Positions 63,235-64,000 of a DNA stretch of 64,000 nucleotides are shown here, piece by piece. The number at the start of each line of letters is the position of its first letter. Within the stretch, counting starts at the first letter, position 1. The DNA comes from Mitsuaria sp. GD03876 (GTDB lineage: Bacteria > Pseudomonadota > Gammaproteobacteria > Burkholderiales > Burkholderiaceae_C). The notes below the pieces were generated by a model. It was not told where the DNA came from and made no database searches. It saw only the letters and a program-made list of their open reading frames with translations. Position numbers and translations under genes: made by a program. The DNA is taken from positions 1 through 64,000 of the forward strand of contig NZ_JAOCCU010000036.1 of the NCBI RefSeq assembly GCF_029840635.1, read 5' to 3'.

Positions 63235-64000
63235 ATGGGCGCCACCTTCACCCACACCGCCGCACCGCTGCCGCCGGACATCCGCGTGATGAACGGCGTC
63301 GCGGGGCTGCTGCTCGCCGGCTTCGCGCTGGCCGCGGCGGCGGTGGGGCTGCACTGGCTGGCGCGCCAGCCGGCGTTCTCGATCAAGTCGATCACGGTGG
63401 AAGGCGACGTGAGCCGCAACAGCAGCGCCTCGCTGCGCGCGAACGCGCTGCCGCGGTTGTCGGGCAACTTCCTGACGATGAACCTGCTGCAGGCGCGCGC
63501 CGCCTTCGAGGCGGTGCCCTGGGTCCGGCACGCGTCGGTGCGCCGGGTCTGGCCGCTGCACCTGGTGGTCGCGCTCGAGGAACACCGTCCCGCCGCCTAC
63601 TGGGAAACCAAGGCCGAGAACGCCGACGCCGATTCCGACGCGGTCGTCGATACCCGGCTGGTCAACAGTTTCGGCGAGGTCTTCGAGGCCAACCTGGGCG
63701 ATGTCGAGGACGAGGACCTGCCCACGCTGGCCGGCCCGGCGAAATCCTCCGGCGCGATGTTAGCGATGTGGCGGCAACTCGACCCGATGACCCACCTGAA
63801 ACTGGACGAGGGGGTCGCCCGGCTGGATTTGTCGGGGCGCGGGTCCTGGAAGGCCACGCTGGAAAAGGGAGCGGTCGTCGAACTCGGCCGGGGCAGCGAG
63901 GCCGAGGTCGTCGCCCGGTATGGGCAATTCATCGCCAGCGTCCCCCGGATCACCGCCCGCTATCGCAGCTCGCTGGTTTCGGCGGATCTCCGGCACGAGG
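63235..64000 (+). CDS. ftsQ: Cell division protein FtsQ (truncated by window edge)
   Basis: First 255 codons from ATG 63235; the frame is open at the window end. A short cytoplasmic segment, one membrane helix (GVAGLLLAGFALAAAAVGLH), then the POTRA domain (FSIKSITVEGDVSRNSSASL, MNLLQARAAFEAVPWVRHAS, VRRVWPLHLVVALEEHRPAA) and the start of the beta domain (RLVNSFGEVFEANLGD). FtsQ links early and late divisome proteins and binds FtsB/FtsL. It follows ddl by 35 bases; no good ribosome site is seen. ftsA and ftsZ would be expected beyond the edge. Confidence 0.92.
   Translation, partial: MGATFTHTAAPLPPDIRVMNGVAGLLLAGFALAAAAVGLHWLARQPAFSIKSITVEGDVSRNSSASLRANALPRLSGNFLTMNLLQARAAFEAVPWVRHASVRRVWPLHLVVALEEHRPAAYWETKAENADADSDAVVDTRLVNSFGEVFEANLGDVEDEDLPTLAGPAKSSGAMLAMWRQLDPMTHLKLDEGVARLDLSGRGSWKATLEKGAVVELGRGSEAEVVARYGQFIASVPRITARYRSSLVSADLRHE

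Overview
The window is about 70% G+C and densely coded, with short gaps and many 4-base (ATGA/GTGA) gene overlaps. The gene set and order (mraZ-rsmH-ftsL-ftsI-murEF-mraY-murD-ftsW-murGC-ddl-ftsQ without murB, GltIJKL, a FadN-type beta-oxidation protein, a mannitol ABC operon, two chemosensory loci) point to a free-living, motile or surface-sensing betaproteobacterium of the order Burkholderiales, probably near Roseateles/Mitsuaria/Rubrivivax. The genus is inference; no 16S gene is present. I see no tRNA, rRNA, CRISPR, prophage or insertion sequence, and the window looks chromosomal.

Layout. 1-4288 (minus strand): chemosensory cluster cheW-cheR(TPR)-cheW-MCP-cheA, with cheA cut by the window edge; the two CheWs flanking a TPR-bearing CheR resemble Wsp-type signalling systems. 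4466-13214 (plus): TetR regulator with a palindromic operator, then acyl-CoA dehydrogenase, a DUF2147 protein, a hydroxyacyl-CoA dehydrogenase/enoyl-CoA hydratase fusion, thiolase, an alpha/beta hydrolase and an enoyl-CoA hydratase, together a fatty-acid beta-oxidation locus. 13250-21008 (minus): polyol (mannitol/sorbitol type) operon made of binding protein, two permeases, ATPase, polyol dehydrogenase, AraC regulator and sugar kinase. 21009-26276: a control region with a 31-bp perfect inverted repeat, dctA, an acyl-CoA thioesterase, an ATM1-type ABC exporter and a LysR regulator. 26427-29615: gltIJKL glutamate/aspartate importer. 29965-38125: pyrC, a TonB-dependent receptor divergent from a secreted cyanophycinase, then a translationally coupled secreted protease/FHA membrane-protein pair. 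38347-48243: acyltransferase, GNAT acetyltransferase, the RNase P RNA gene rnpB, a Gfo/Idh/MocA oxidoreductase, a Bcr/CflA efflux pump, an alpha carbonic anhydrase, a Cache-type MCP, and a TetR regulator divergent from a metallo-beta-lactamase-fold protein. 48577-64000: division and cell-wall (dcw) cluster from its promoter and MraZ operator to a truncated ftsQ.

How it fits together. The first two thirds are catabolic modules (fatty acids, polyols, C4-dicarboxylates, acidic amino acids, possibly cyanophycin), most with a local regulator. The last quarter is the essential peptidoglycan-precursor and septation operon. The least ordinary items are a roughly 130-residue acidic insertion in MurD, two large extragenic palindromes (a nested 126-bp one that contains the thiolase stop codon, and the 31-bp-arm repeat before the polyol operon), the protease/FHA pair with a degenerate FHA phosphopeptide site, the cyanophycinase/TonB-receptor pair, and a compositionally different patch inside rsmH. 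None of these is proven to be a new system from sequence alone.
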